This document shows positions 27,353-36,025 of a stretch of DNA of 64,000 nucleotides, one piece after another (the first letter of the stretch is position 1; each line of letters opens with the position of its first letter). This DNA is from Mycobacterium marinum (GTDB lineage: Bacteria > Actinomycetota > Actinomycetes > Mycobacteriales > Mycobacteriaceae), in the NCBI RefSeq assembly GCF_003391395.1, contig NZ_CP024190.1, forward strand, positions 2,232,001 through 2,296,000, in the 5' to 3' direction. Under the pieces are notes generated by a model, which saw only the letters and a list, made by a program, of their open reading frames with translations, did no database searches and was not told where the DNA came from. The translations under genes and the position numbers were made by a program.

Positions 27353-27396
27353 TGGTCAACTGCCCATCTGGACAGTTTCACAAACGAGGCCGGCTA

Positions 27397-29202
27397 TCAC
27401 GAGTGCTTTTTCCACCAGCTGTAGAGCTCTTCGAGGTTGGGGCCCCGCGGATCGCCCTGGACTACGCTGATCATCAACTGGGCTTCGTTTGTCCACACCA
27501 CCGAGGGACTGCCCTCCTGGATCGCGCAGAAGATCATGCCGCCGACCTGTGGGCTATCGGGATGGTGCCAGGCGGTCGGTGACTTCTTCTCGCCTGGGCA
27601 GTCGACCATGATGTCGGTGCGCAGCAGGCCGTCGAAATACTGGCGCAGCGTCGCTGTTTCCCCGAACAGCGTGTACACGCCCCGGGACGGGCCCCCAGGG
27701 TCGACGTTCTTGTCGCAGGTGACCCTGGCCAGCGAGTCCTTGGCCGGCAGAAAGGCCCGGCAGGTGCCCGGTGCGTAACCCAGTGGAAGCGTGCTCAGTA
27801 GGCGGGCCAGCGCGTCCGCCGACGCCGGCGAGGGCGCGCTGGGCGAAGCCGTCGACGGGCTGGTGGAAGCGGACTCGGACTTCGGCCGGAAGCTGAGCCA
27901 GATGCCCTGGGCGGCGAAGACGATCAGGGCCACCAGGGCGGCGGCGCCGAGCAGCATCCACGGGTTGCGCAGGCGTGCGGCCAAGGAGTGTGGGCCTGGG
28001 CCCGACGGTGATGTGTCGCTCGTCTGCTTCGGCGGTTGCGGGGGCGTCGGGGGAACTGGGGGAGTCGGGGGTGTCAGGGGCGCCGGGGGTGCCTGTGGCG
28101 GTGGTGCGGCCGTCAGATCGCCCCAAGAACTCGTGCTCGCGTCGAATAACGGGACGTTGGCTTCCGATGTGGGGAATGACGGAATCGACAGGGGCCCGGA
28201 GATCCTCAGGTCGGGCTGCGAAGTCGATGCGACCGGGGTGGGTGCCGATGGTGACGCCGTCGACGGGCTTGCAAAGGTGATCCCGGCCTCTGCCGCGGCG
28301 TCGGTGTGCAGGCCACCGGCCTCCTCACTACGTTTGAGGATGCGAAATTCTTGAGCCTGGTGCGGTGCGCTGAGCGCTTGGTGCGCCGCCGCAGCCAGTT
28401 CGCCCGCGCTTGCGAAGCGGTCCTCCGGGCGTTTGGCCATTCCGCGCGCGATCACCGCGTCGAACGTGGCGGGGATACCGGGCCGCAGCTGGCTGGGACG
28501 CGGGATGGGCGCCATCAGATGCGCGGTGATCAACATGCCTGCGCTGTCCGCCCGATATGGCGGGGTTCCGGTCAGGCACTCATGGAGCACGCAGGTCAGC
28601 GAATAGATGTCGGCACGCTGATTCACTTCGGCGTCGGAAAACCGCTCCGGGGCCATGTACCTCCAGGTCCCCACCGCGCTGCCGATCTGCGTCAGTTTCT
28701 CGTCGGTCGCCGCACTGGCGATCCCGAAGTCCACCAGGTAGACGAAGTCATCCTGGGTCACCAGGATGTTTTCCGGTTTCACATCCCGATGCATCACGCC
28801 GGCCGCGTGGGCGGCGTCCAATGCGGAGGCGACCTGATGCACCAGCGCCACCGCCCACGGGGGTGTCACCGGACCGAACCGTTCCAGCAGCAGCGCCAGG
28901 TGGGTGCCCTCGATGAGGCGCATGTCCAGGTAGAGCTGCCCGTCGATTTCACCGTAATCGTGAATGGGCACCACGTGCGGCTCTTGCAGCCTGCCCGCGT
29001 TGCGGGCCTCACGCTGCATCCGCATGCGAAACACGGGATCGTGGCTGAGCGACTCCGACATCAACTTCAGTGCCACCACGCGCTGTCTCACGGTGTCCAC
29101 GGCCTCGTAGACCTCGCCCATGCCGCCAGTGCCAAGCTGTCGCTTGAGGTAGTAGGGCCCGAAGCGGGTACCTACTCGCGAGCGTCGCGCGGAGGCGCTC
29201 AT
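27397..29202 (-). CDS. Transmembrane serine/threonine protein kinase (PknE/PknH-like layout)
   Basis: A 601-residue receptor-type kinase. The Hanks kinase domain, residues 10-280, has the glycine loop GTGGMGEVY, ATP lysine K46 (VVALKLM), catalytic HRD at 138-140 (HRDVKPENI), DFG at 158-160 and the activation segment GSAVGTWRYMAPE, whose Thr residues are likely autophosphorylation sites. A long Pro/Ser-rich linker (300-405) precedes the single membrane helix at 413-437 (MLLGAAALVALIVFAAQGIW) and a 165-residue outer domain with three cysteines (GTCRAF, TCDKN, VDCPG). I do not recognise the outer domain, so the signal is unknown. Start ATG at 29202. I do not recall a kinase here in M. tuberculosis. 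Confidence 0.9.
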   Translation of the reverse strand: MSASARRSRVGTRFGPYYLKRQLGTGGMGEVYEAVDTVRQRVVALKLMSESLSHDPVFRMRMQREARNAGRLQEPHVVPIHDYGEIDGQLYLDMRLIEGTHLALLLERFGPVTPPWAVALVHQVASALDAAHAAGVMHRDVKPENILVTQDDFVYLVDFGIASAATDEKLTQIGSAVGTWRYMAPERFSDAEVNQRADIYSLTCVLHECLTGTPPYRADSAGMLITAHLMAPIPRPSQLRPGIPATFDAVIARGMAKRPEDRFASAGELAAAAHQALSAPHQAQEFRILKRSEEAGGLHTDAAAEAGITFASPSTASPSAPTPVASTSQPDLRISGPLSIPSFPTSEANVPLFDASTSSWGDLTAAPPPQAPPAPLTPPTPPVPPTPPQPPKQTSDTSPSGPGPHSLAARLRNPWMLLGAAALVALIVFAAQGIWLSFRPKSESASTSPSTASPSAPSPASADALARLLSTLPLGYAPGTCRAFLPAKDSLARVTCDKNVDPGGPSRGVYTLFGETATLRQYFDGLLRTDIMVDCPGEKKSPTAWHHPDSPQVGGMIFCAIQEGSPSVVWTNEAQLMISVVQGDPRGPNLEELYSWWKKHS

Positions 29203-29665
29203 CGCCTACTCCTCAAACCAGCGGGTAATCGCACCGGCAAGCCACACTCACCGGCCGACCTGCCGACCGCATACCCCGGTCTAGCAACCATGACGGTAAT
29301 TGCTCACCATTGTGGACGCACCAAAACTGCAGCATCCGTCCTATAGCTGCAACCGTTCCGTTAGTTGCGCTGTGTGCTCGCGCGGGAATTTGGGCAGGTC
29401 GGATCGGCATAGCCGGCGCCCCGATCGATTTTGTGAATTGCGGTGATCGGGTGTGCGCGGCTGCTGGCGTGCGGACCGTCCAGCTGGTGTCGCGGCCGAC
29501 CGGTCGGCTGCGAAATGCGCGGCCCGACGCCCGTGTGAGGCAACCATTTCTATGGGATCGCGCGATTGAGATGCTTAACCAGCACACACGGGTCATTATT
29601 GAACAACTGCCTAACGGAAGGTTTACGCAGACAGCTTGCAGCTGAATGCGGTGGGAGGGCACCAA
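29203..29665. other. Intergenic region, no gene recognised
   Basis: This 463-bp gap lies between the divergent kinase and transporter genes. Open frames on both strands here have no family pattern and would overlap one another, so I leave them out. It should hold both promoters; I cannot support a particular box. GC is somewhat lower near 29560-29640. Confidence 0.5.
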
Positions 29666-30565
29666 ATGGCCAATGTCGAAGTCTCGGCGTCGCTCGCCCT
29701 GGGCGCGGCGCTGCTGGCCGGGGTCGGCTACGTGGTGCTGCAGCGGTCAGCGCAGCAGGTCACCGAGGACGAGGTTGGTCACTTCACGCTGCTGCACCTC
29801 TCGCTACGCCATGGTCAGTGGTGGCTGGGCAGCGCCGCGGCTCTGTCCAGCTTCACCCTGCAGGCCATCGCGTTGACCATGGGGTCTGTGGTGCTGGTGC
29901 AGTCGCTGCAGGCGACCGCGCTGCTTTTCGCCCTGCCGATCGATTCTTGGCTTACTCAGCATCGGATCACCGCTCGAGAGTGGATGTGGGCGATCTTGCT
30001 GGCCGGCGCGGTGGCGGTCATCGTGACGGCAGGGGATCCCACGGCTGGCCACGCGCGCGCCCCGCTGTCGACCTGGGCGGTGGTTGCCGCGGTGATGATT
30101 CCGGCCTTGGTGGTCTGCGTGGTAGCGGCGCGGGTCACCTCCGGTGCCCTGTCGGCGGTGCTACTGGCGGTCTCTTCGGCCGCTGTGCTGGCCGTGTTCA
30201 CGGTGTTTACCAAAGGCGTTGTCGCGCTCATCGGCACCGGCTTCGGGCCGCTAGTGCGCGCCCCCGAGTTCTACGCCTGGATGACGGTGCTGCCGATCGG
30301 TCTGATGCTTCAGCAATCATCGCTGCGGGCCGGCTCGTTGACCGCGTCATTGCCGACCATCACCGTGGCCAGGCCGGTGATTGCTTCGCTGTTGGGGGTC
30401 ACGGTGCTCGACGAGGTGCTACAGACCGGCGACTTGGGCGTGTTTGTGTTGCTGGTTGCCGTTGCCGTGGTGATCGTGGCCACCGTGGCGCTGGCTCGCG
30501 ACGAAGCCGCCATGATGGCGCCCGCCGACAATCTCAACGCGGCCGGCCAGCTTGCCATGCCGTAG
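29666..30565 (+). CDS. DMT-family membrane transporter, copy 1
   Basis: A 299-residue protein with about nine to ten hydrophobic helices and almost no soluble part, of the drug/metabolite transporter (EamA-like, DUF6 or YoaK-related) group. Conserved motifs shared with the next gene are QRSAQ, SLR, SVVLVQSLQATALLFALPI, LGVTVLDE and the final cytoplasmic tail. The substrate is not known. ATG at 29666 follows the GGGAGGG site. It corresponds to Rv2729c in position (from memory). The following 219 bases contain no gene and separate it from its paralogue. Confidence 0.84.
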   Translation: MANVEVSASLALGAALLAGVGYVVLQRSAQQVTEDEVGHFTLLHLSLRHGQWWLGSAAALSSFTLQAIALTMGSVVLVQSLQATALLFALPIDSWLTQHRITAREWMWAILLAGAVAVIVTAGDPTAGHARAPLSTWAVVAAVMIPALVVCVVAARVTSGALSAVLLAVSSAAVLAVFTVFTKGVVALIGTGFGPLVRAPEFYAWMTVLPIGLMLQQSSLRAGSLTASLPTITVARPVIASLLGVTVLDEVLQTGDLGVFVLLVAVAVVIVATVALARDEAAMMAPADNLNAAGQLAMP

Positions 30566-30784
30566 CCGTGTGAACCGAAACACATCTGGCACACAGGTTC
30601 TGCATAGCTTCCTAAAGAGTTGCCGCTGTTAGGTGGGTGCACGGTGGGTATTTGGGATCGGTTCGAATCCAGCTAGTTGCCAGCCCGGCGGGGTAAGCCT
30701 GGTTGAGAACACCACCAAAACGGGTAATGGATACCGGATGTACGAACGGTTTCCCGAGGGCGAGTTTTGGCGAGGAGGTTGGCC

Positions 30785-31762
30785 ATGACGACGACGGAGA
30801 TCGCGGCTGTTCTCGCGCTGGGTGCCGCGTTCGCATCCGCGCTGGGCAACGTGACGCGTCAGCGTTCCGCTCAGGAGATCACCGACGAACAGGTGGGCCA
30901 CCTGGAGCTGTTCTGGCTGTCACTGCGCGACTCGCGCTGGTGGCTGGGAGCCCTCGGCGCGATTGCGAACTATCTGCTGCAGGCCGCCGCCCTGACGCTG
31001 GGATCGGTGGTGCTGGTGTCGGCGCTGCAAGTGACGGCGCTGTTGTTCGCGCTGCCGATATACGCCCGTGTTACTCGGCGCCGGGTGACACGCTGGGAGT
31101 GGACCTGGGCTGTGCTGTTGGCCGTTTCGCTGGCGGTGGTGGTCATCGTTGGCGACCCGGATGTCGGCGTGTCGCGTGGTTCGCTGGCGACCTGGATGGT
31201 GGTGGCCTCGGTGCTGGGCCCGGTAATGGTGTTCTGTGTGCTTGGCGCACGGATCTGGTCAGGATCGGTGGCCGCGGTGCTGCTGGCGGTGGTCTCGGGG
31301 TGTTCGTTGGCGCTGTTCGCCGTGCTCACCAAGGCGGTCGTCGAAGTGGTCGGCGGGGGAGCCGGCGCACTGTTTCGCGCGCCGGAGTTCTATGTCTGGA
31401 TCGCCGCCGCGCTGGGCGGAATGATCTTCCAGCAGTCCTCGTTTCGCGCGGGCACGTTGACCGCCTCGTTGCCGACGGTGGTGGTGGCCAAACCATTGAT
31501 GGGCGCGGTGCTGGGCATGGTCGTCCTGGGCGAAACACTCGATACCACCGGCCCCGGGCTTGTCGTGGTGGCCTTTGGCGTGGTCCTGGTGCTCGTCGCG
31601 ACGATAGCGCTGGCCCGCGGAGAGGCCGAGAAGGTGGCCGAAGAGGCGGTCGAGAGTGGCCATATTCCGGCAACGATGCCCCACCGGGCGGTCACCATGC
31701 ACTTCGGGCCCGCCGACGACGACGTGCAGACCGACCGGTTGCGCAGGGCGCCGGCGGGTTAG
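30785..31762 (+). CDS. DMT-family membrane transporter, copy 2 (tandem paralogue)
   Basis: A 325-residue membrane protein aligned throughout with the preceding gene: the shared stretches QRSAQ-(Q/E), SLR(H/D), GSVVLVxxLQxTALLFALPI, RAPEFYxW, and LTASLPT are plainly recognisable, so the two arose by duplication. It has a longer charged C-terminus (ARGEAEKVAEEAVES...) in the cytoplasm. ATG at 30785 is eight bases after GAGGAGG; a TTG at 30767 is unlikely. Tandem small-membrane pairs may form heterodimers, but this is inference. No transported compound can be named. Confidence 0.84.
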   Translation: MTTTEIAAVLALGAAFASALGNVTRQRSAQEITDEQVGHLELFWLSLRDSRWWLGALGAIANYLLQAAALTLGSVVLVSALQVTALLFALPIYARVTRRRVTRWEWTWAVLLAVSLAVVVIVGDPDVGVSRGSLATWMVVASVLGPVMVFCVLGARIWSGSVAAVLLAVVSGCSLALFAVLTKAVVEVVGGGAGALFRAPEFYVWIAAALGGMIFQQSSFRAGTLTASLPTVVVAKPLMGAVLGMVVLGETLDTTGPGLVVVAFGVVLVLVATIALARGEAEKVAEEAVESGHIPATMPHRAVTMHFGPADDDVQTDRLRRAPAG

Positions 31763-31808
31763 CCCCAACCGGTCGAACCGGCGCGCGCCGAGACACTAGT
31801 TTGGTGAC

Positions 31809-32504
31809 GTGCTGAGCGCCATCGCGATCATCCCGTCCGCGCCCGTGCTTGTCCCCGAACTGACCGGACTGGCCGGCGCCGAAGTGGCCGACCTGAGGTC
31901 GGCGGTGGTCGCAGCGGCGAGCTCGTTGCCGAACCACTGGGTTGGCATCGGGGTCGGCCCCGAAGATCAGGTAGCCGGCCCCGACGCGGTCGGGACTTTT
32001 GCGGGCTTCGGGGTAGACGTGCAGGTCCGCCTTGCCCCAGCGCTTGGCGAGCAACCGGGTCCGCCGTCCGACCTTCCGCTCTGCGCATTGCTGGCGGGTT
32101 GGGTTCGCGGTCAGATACGGCCCGCCGCCACCGCGAAAATCCAGGTCTACGCCCACGGCCGGGAATCCGAAGACGCACTGGTGCAGGGCAAGCTACTGCG
32201 CGCCGAGATCGACCGGACGGCCGATCCGGTCGGTGTGCTCGTCGTTGCCGACGGCGTCAATACGTTGACCCCAAGCGCGCCGGGCGGCTATGACCCCACC
32301 GGCGCCCCGGCCCAACTGCTCCTTGACGACGCGCTGGCCGGCGGTGACGTCGCCGCCCTGGCGCGGTTGCCCGAACGAGTGCTCGGGCGACCCGCGTTCC
32401 AGGTGCTGGCCGGCCTTTGCGGTGCCGGGCCCCGATCGGCCACGGAGCTCTATCGCGGGGCACCCTTCGGTGTGGGGTGCTTCGTCGGTGTCTGGCAGCC
32501 ATGA
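31809..32504 (+). CDS. LigB/extradiol dioxygenase-like hypothetical protein
   Basis: A 231-residue protein (Rv2728c in order) with the look of the class III extradiol dioxygenase (LigB) fold: the N-terminus AIAIIPSAPVLVPELTG and VLVVADGVNTLTPSAPGGYDPTGAP resemble the beta strands and loop of that fold. The usual iron-binding His/Glu ligands are not clearly present, so catalysis is doubtful. The GTG at 31809 was chosen. The stop overlaps the miaA start (ATGA), so it belongs to the miaA-dapF operon; no function is proven. Confidence 0.75.
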   Translation: MLSAIAIIPSAPVLVPELTGLAGAEVADLRSAVVAAASSLPNHWVGIGVGPEDQVAGPDAVGTFAGFGVDVQVRLAPALGEQPGPPSDLPLCALLAGWVRGQIRPAATAKIQVYAHGRESEDALVQGKLLRAEIDRTADPVGVLVVADGVNTLTPSAPGGYDPTGAPAQLLLDDALAGGDVAALARLPERVLGRPAFQVLAGLCGAGPRSATELYRGAPFGVGCFVGVWQP

Positions 32505-33445
32505 GACCACTGGCGATCATCGGCCCGACGGGCAGCGGAAAGTCGCAACTGGCGCTCGACGTGGCCGAGCGGCTGGCCGGCGAGGTACCCGCGGAGATCG
32601 TGAACGCCGACGCGATGCAGCTCTACCGCGGCATGGACATCGGCACCGCGAAGCTGTCGGTCGCAGCGCGCCGTGGCATCCCGCATCATCAACTCGACGT
32701 CCTCAACGTCGCCGAAACGGCGACCGTCGCCCGCTACCAGCAGGCGGCGGCGGCCGACATCGAGGCGATCATCGCGCGCGGGCATGTGCCGATCGTGGTG
32801 GGCGGTTCCATGCTCTACGTCCAGTCGCTGCTCGACAACTGGTCGTTTCCGGCAACCGATCCGGCGGTGCGGGCCAGATGGGAAGAATGTCTGGCCGAAC
32901 TCGGGGTCGGCGAGCTGCACGCCGAACTGGCTCGGCGCGACCCGGCCGCCGCCGCCACGATCCTGCCCACCGACGGTCGCCGCATCGTGCGCGCGCTCGA
33001 GGTCATCGAGCTCACCGGGCAGCCGTTCGCCGCATCCGCGCCGCGCATCGGCGCCGCCCAATGGGGCACCGCGATTATCGGGTTGGATTGCGACACACGA
33101 ATTCTGGATGATCGGCTGGCGGTGCGCACCGATTCGATGTTCGAGCGGGGCCTGGTCGAGGAAGTGCGCGTGTTGCTGCGCGCGGGTCTGCGCGACGGGG
33201 TGACCGCCGCGCGTGCGCTGGGTTATGCCCAGGTGCTCGCGGCTCTCGACGCCGGCGGCGGCGCGGAGCTACTCGACGACGCACGTGAGCAGACCTATTT
33301 CGGTACCCGCCGTTACGTCCGACGGCAGCGGTCGTGGTTTCGCCGGGACCACCGAGTGCACTGGTGCGACGCCGGCGCAACCGGTCCCTCCGATCGCGTC
33401 GCCATGGTCGATGAGGCGCTGCGGGTGTGGCGGCACGTAACCTGA
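32501..33445 (+). CDS. miaA: tRNA dimethylallyltransferase
   Basis: A 314-residue P-loop enzyme adding an isopentenyl group to A37 of UNN-reading tRNAs, the substrate made ready for MiaB. The P-loop G8-PTGSGKS15 starts the protein; DAMQLYRGMDIGTAKLS and GGSMLYVQSLLD form the tRNA- and DMAPP-binding regions, and the C-terminal RYVRRQRSWFRRD binds tRNA. The ATG at 32501 overlaps the preceding stop. The protein is the expected length. dapF follows by five bases. Confidence 0.97.
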   Translation: MRPLAIIGPTGSGKSQLALDVAERLAGEVPAEIVNADAMQLYRGMDIGTAKLSVAARRGIPHHQLDVLNVAETATVARYQQAAAADIEAIIARGHVPIVVGGSMLYVQSLLDNWSFPATDPAVRARWEECLAELGVGELHAELARRDPAAAATILPTDGRRIVRALEVIELTGQPFAASAPRIGAAQWGTAIIGLDCDTRILDDRLAVRTDSMFERGLVEEVRVLLRAGLRDGVTAARALGYAQVLAALDAGGGAELLDDAREQTYFGTRRYVRRQRSWFRRDHRVHWCDAGATGPSDRVAMVDEALRVWRHVT

Positions 33446-33449
33446 TCTG

Positions 33450-34322
33450 GTGATCTTCGCCAAGGGCCACGGCACCCAGAACGATTTTGTGCTGTTGCCT
33501 GACGTGGCGGCCCGGCTGTCGCTGACCGCCGCCCAGGTTGCGGCGCTCTGCGATCGCCGCCGGGGTTTGGGCGCTGATGGCATCCTGCGGGTCACCACCG
33601 CGGATGCGGCCGTGGCGGCCGGTGTTCTGCACCGTCTGCCCGACGGTGTCAGTCGGGGCGACTGGTACATGGACTACCGCAACGCCGACGGGTCGACCGC
33701 TCAGATGTGTGGCAACGGCGTGCGAGTGTTCGCCCATTACCTGCGAGCCAGCGGGTTGGAGACGCGCGATGAGTTCGTGGTCGGGTCACTGGCCGGCCCG
33801 CGGCCGGTTACCGTGCACCACGCCGATCAGACCCACGCCGACGTCACCGTCGACATGGGCAAGGCCAACAAGCTGGGGCCGGGGGAGGCCGTCGTTGGCG
33901 GCAGGCGGTTATCCGGCGTGGCCGTTGACGTCGGCAATCCGCACCTGGCATGCCTTGATCCGGGGCTGACACCGGAGCAGCTGGCAGCGTTGGATGTGGG
34001 GGCCCCGGTGAGCTTCGATCACGCGCAATTTCCCGAGGGCGTCAACGTCGAGGTTCTCACCGCGCCGGCCGCCGGCGTGGTGTGCATGCGTGTTCATGAA
34101 CGCGGCGTTGGTGAAACCCGCTCCTGCGGCACCGGCACCGTCGCCGCCGCCGTCGCCGCGCTGGCGAGCGCAGGACAGGAGACCGGCACGCTGACCGTCC
34201 GCATTCCCGGCGGGGATGTCACGGTCAACATCACCGATGCGACCAGCCTGCTGCGCGGGCCGTCGGTGCTGGTCGCCAGCGGTGAGATCAGCGAGGAATG
34301 GTGGCGCGATCTACGGCGTTAA
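33450..34322 (+). CDS. dapF: Diaminopimelate epimerase
   Basis: A 290-residue PLP-independent epimerase turning LL- into meso-diaminopimelate for peptidoglycan and lysine. The two catalytic cysteines are C87 (QMCGNGVRVF) and C226 (TRSCGTGT), one in each pseudo-symmetric half; the N-terminus AKGHGTQNDFV is the family signature. GTG at 33450 follows miaA immediately. The M. tuberculosis protein is 289 residues long by memory. It complements dapA at 8367 in the same pathway, though in a different operon. Confidence 0.97.
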   Translation: MIFAKGHGTQNDFVLLPDVAARLSLTAAQVAALCDRRRGLGADGILRVTTADAAVAAGVLHRLPDGVSRGDWYMDYRNADGSTAQMCGNGVRVFAHYLRASGLETRDEFVVGSLAGPRPVTVHHADQTHADVTVDMGKANKLGPGEAVVGGRRLSGVAVDVGNPHLACLDPGLTPEQLAALDVGAPVSFDHAQFPEGVNVEVLTAPAAGVVCMRVHERGVGETRSCGTGTVAAAVAALASAGQETGTLTVRIPGGDVTVNITDATSLLRGPSVLVASGEISEEWWRDLRR

Positions 34323-34368
34323 TTCAGGTGCGCGACACCCATCCACCGTGCACTATTGCTAATTGCCT

Positions 34369-35883
34369 ATGACATATTCCGAATTTCCCGATTCCGTTCG
34401 GCGGGCTTCTCAGCCCGCCGCCGAGCCCAGCATCGGCGAGCTCGCCCTCGAAGACCGGTCCGCGCTGCGCCGCGTCGCCGGGCTGTCGACCGAGCTCGCC
34501 GACGTCTCCGAGGTCGAGTACCGACAGCTGCGACTGGAGCGTGTGGTGTTGGTCGGCGTGTGGACCGAAGGTACCGCGGCCGACAACCAGGCGAGCCTTG
34601 CGGAGCTGGCCGCACTGGCCGAAACCGCCGGTTCCCAGGTGCTCGAAGGGCTTATCCAACGTCGTGACCGGCCCGACCCGTCCACCTACATCGGCTCGGG
34701 CAAGGCCGCCGAACTCCGCGAAGTGGTGGTGGCGACCGGGGCCGACACCGTCATCTGTGATGGCGAATTGTCACCGGCCCAGCTGACCGCCCTGGAGAAG
34801 GCGGTCAAGGTCAAAGTCATCGACCGCACCGCGCTGATTTTGGACATCTTTGCCCAGCACGCGACCAGCCGAGAGGGCAAAGCCCAGGTTTCGCTGGCTC
34901 AGATGGAGTACATGCTGCCGAGGCTGCGCGGCTGGGGTGAGTCGATGTCGCGGCAGGCCGGTGGCCGAGCCGGTGGCAGCGGCGGCGGGGTCGGCTTGCG
35001 CGGCCCGGGTGAGACCAAGATCGAGACCGACCGTCGTCGCATCCGGGAGCGGATGGCCAAGCTACGGCGCGAGATCAAGGCGATGAAGCAAGCCCGCGAC
35101 ACTCAGCGCAGCCGGCGGCTGCACAGCGACGTGCCCTCGATTGCGATCGTCGGCTACACCAACGCCGGCAAGTCCAGCCTGCTCAACGCGCTCACCGGCG
35201 CCGGGGTCCTGGTGCAGGACGCGTTGTTCGCGACACTGGATCCAACCACCCGGCGCGCGGAGTTCGATCCCGATTCCAATGGTGCGCGGCCCTTTCTGTT
35301 CACCGACACCGTCGGTTTCGTGCGCCATCTGCCCACCCAGCTGGTCGAGGCGTTTCGGTCCACGCTGGAGGAGGTCATCGACGCGGATCTGCTGTTACAC
35401 GTCGTCGACGGGTCCGACCCGAACCCGCTGGCCCAGATCAACGCGGTGCGCCAGGTGATCTCCGAGGTCATCGCCGACGGGGCCACAGACGGTGGTGATG
35501 GCAGTGATGGGAGGACCGGCAGTGCCGGCGCCGAGGCGCCGCAGGAGCTGCTGGTCGTGAACAAGGTGGATGCCGCCGGTGACTTGGCATTGGCCGAGCT
35601 GCGCCACGCTCTTCCCGGCGCGCTGTTCGTCTCCGCACACACCGGCGACGGTATCGATGCGCTCTGGCGCAAGTTGGCAGAGCTCGCCGCTCCCACCGAT
35701 ACCGCCGTGGATGTGGTGATCCCATATGACCGCGGTGACCTGGTGGCGCGCATGCACGCCGATGGGCGGGTGCAGCAGGCGGAGCATCAGCCGGAGGGCA
35801 CCCGGATCAGGGCCCGGGTGCCTGGTGCACTGGCGGCCACTTTGCGGGAGTTCGCTGCATCGTCTGCCGGGCCGGGGGAGTAA
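34369..35883 (+). CDS. hflX: Ribosome-associated GTPase HflX
   Basis: A 504-residue GTPase that binds the 50S subunit and rescues or splits stalled ribosomes in stress. The N-terminal HflX domain (YIGSGKAAELREVV, LIQRRDRPDPSTY) is followed by a glycine-rich helical linker (RGPGETKIETDRRRIRERM) and the G domain with P-loop GYTNAGKS, switch II DTVGFVRHLP and NKVD. The ATG at 34369 lacks an obvious ribosome site, so it may have a weak or leaderless start; the TTG at 34363 is a poorer choice. Other mycobacterial HflX proteins also mediate antibiotic tolerance. Confidence 0.95.
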   Translation: MTYSEFPDSVRRASQPAAEPSIGELALEDRSALRRVAGLSTELADVSEVEYRQLRLERVVLVGVWTEGTAADNQASLAELAALAETAGSQVLEGLIQRRDRPDPSTYIGSGKAAELREVVVATGADTVICDGELSPAQLTALEKAVKVKVIDRTALILDIFAQHATSREGKAQVSLAQMEYMLPRLRGWGESMSRQAGGRAGGSGGGVGLRGPGETKIETDRRRIRERMAKLRREIKAMKQARDTQRSRRLHSDVPSIAIVGYTNAGKSSLLNALTGAGVLVQDALFATLDPTTRRAEFDPDSNGARPFLFTDTVGFVRHLPTQLVEAFRSTLEEVIDADLLLHVVDGSDPNPLAQINAVRQVISEVIADGATDGGDGSDGRTGSAGAEAPQELLVVNKVDAAGDLALAELRHALPGALFVSAHTGDGIDALWRKLAELAAPTDTAVDVVIPYDRGDLVARMHADGRVQQAEHQPEGTRIRARVPGALAATLREFAASSAGPGE

Positions 35884-35965
35884 CGACCGCCCGGGTTATC
35901 GCCGCAAATTCGCGTTGGCCTGCCACTTGTTGCGACCGGATGTCCGATAACGGCCCCAACAGGCC

Positions 35966-35985
35966 TACCAACCGTATGGTTGGTA
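35966..35985. promoter_or_regulatory. Perfect dyad operator before fadE20
   Basis: TACCAACC (35966-35973), spacer GTAT, GGTTGGTA (35978-35985): an 8-bp perfect inverted repeat 41 bases before the fadE20 ATG. Such a site suits a TetR-family acyl-CoA-sensing regulator. A TATACG stretch overlaps its right arm and may be the -10 element. Confidence 0.72.
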
Positions 35986-36025
35986 TACGGTGTGCAGCAA
36001 GATTATCTTCGGCGGAGGTCTATTC

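Noticed and set aside
29213..29665. Open frames on both strands between the kinase and first transporter
   Set aside because: They overlap each other, show no family motif or good ribosome site, and have the arginine/cysteine-rich composition of non-coding frames in GC-rich DNA.
30659..30683. GGTTCGAATCC followed by a CCA-like end, resembling a tRNA 3' part or attachment site
   Set aside because: The T-stem does not pair (ATCGG against CCAGC), there is no acceptor 5' strand, D or anticodon arm within 80 bases, and no phage or integrase gene is nearby.
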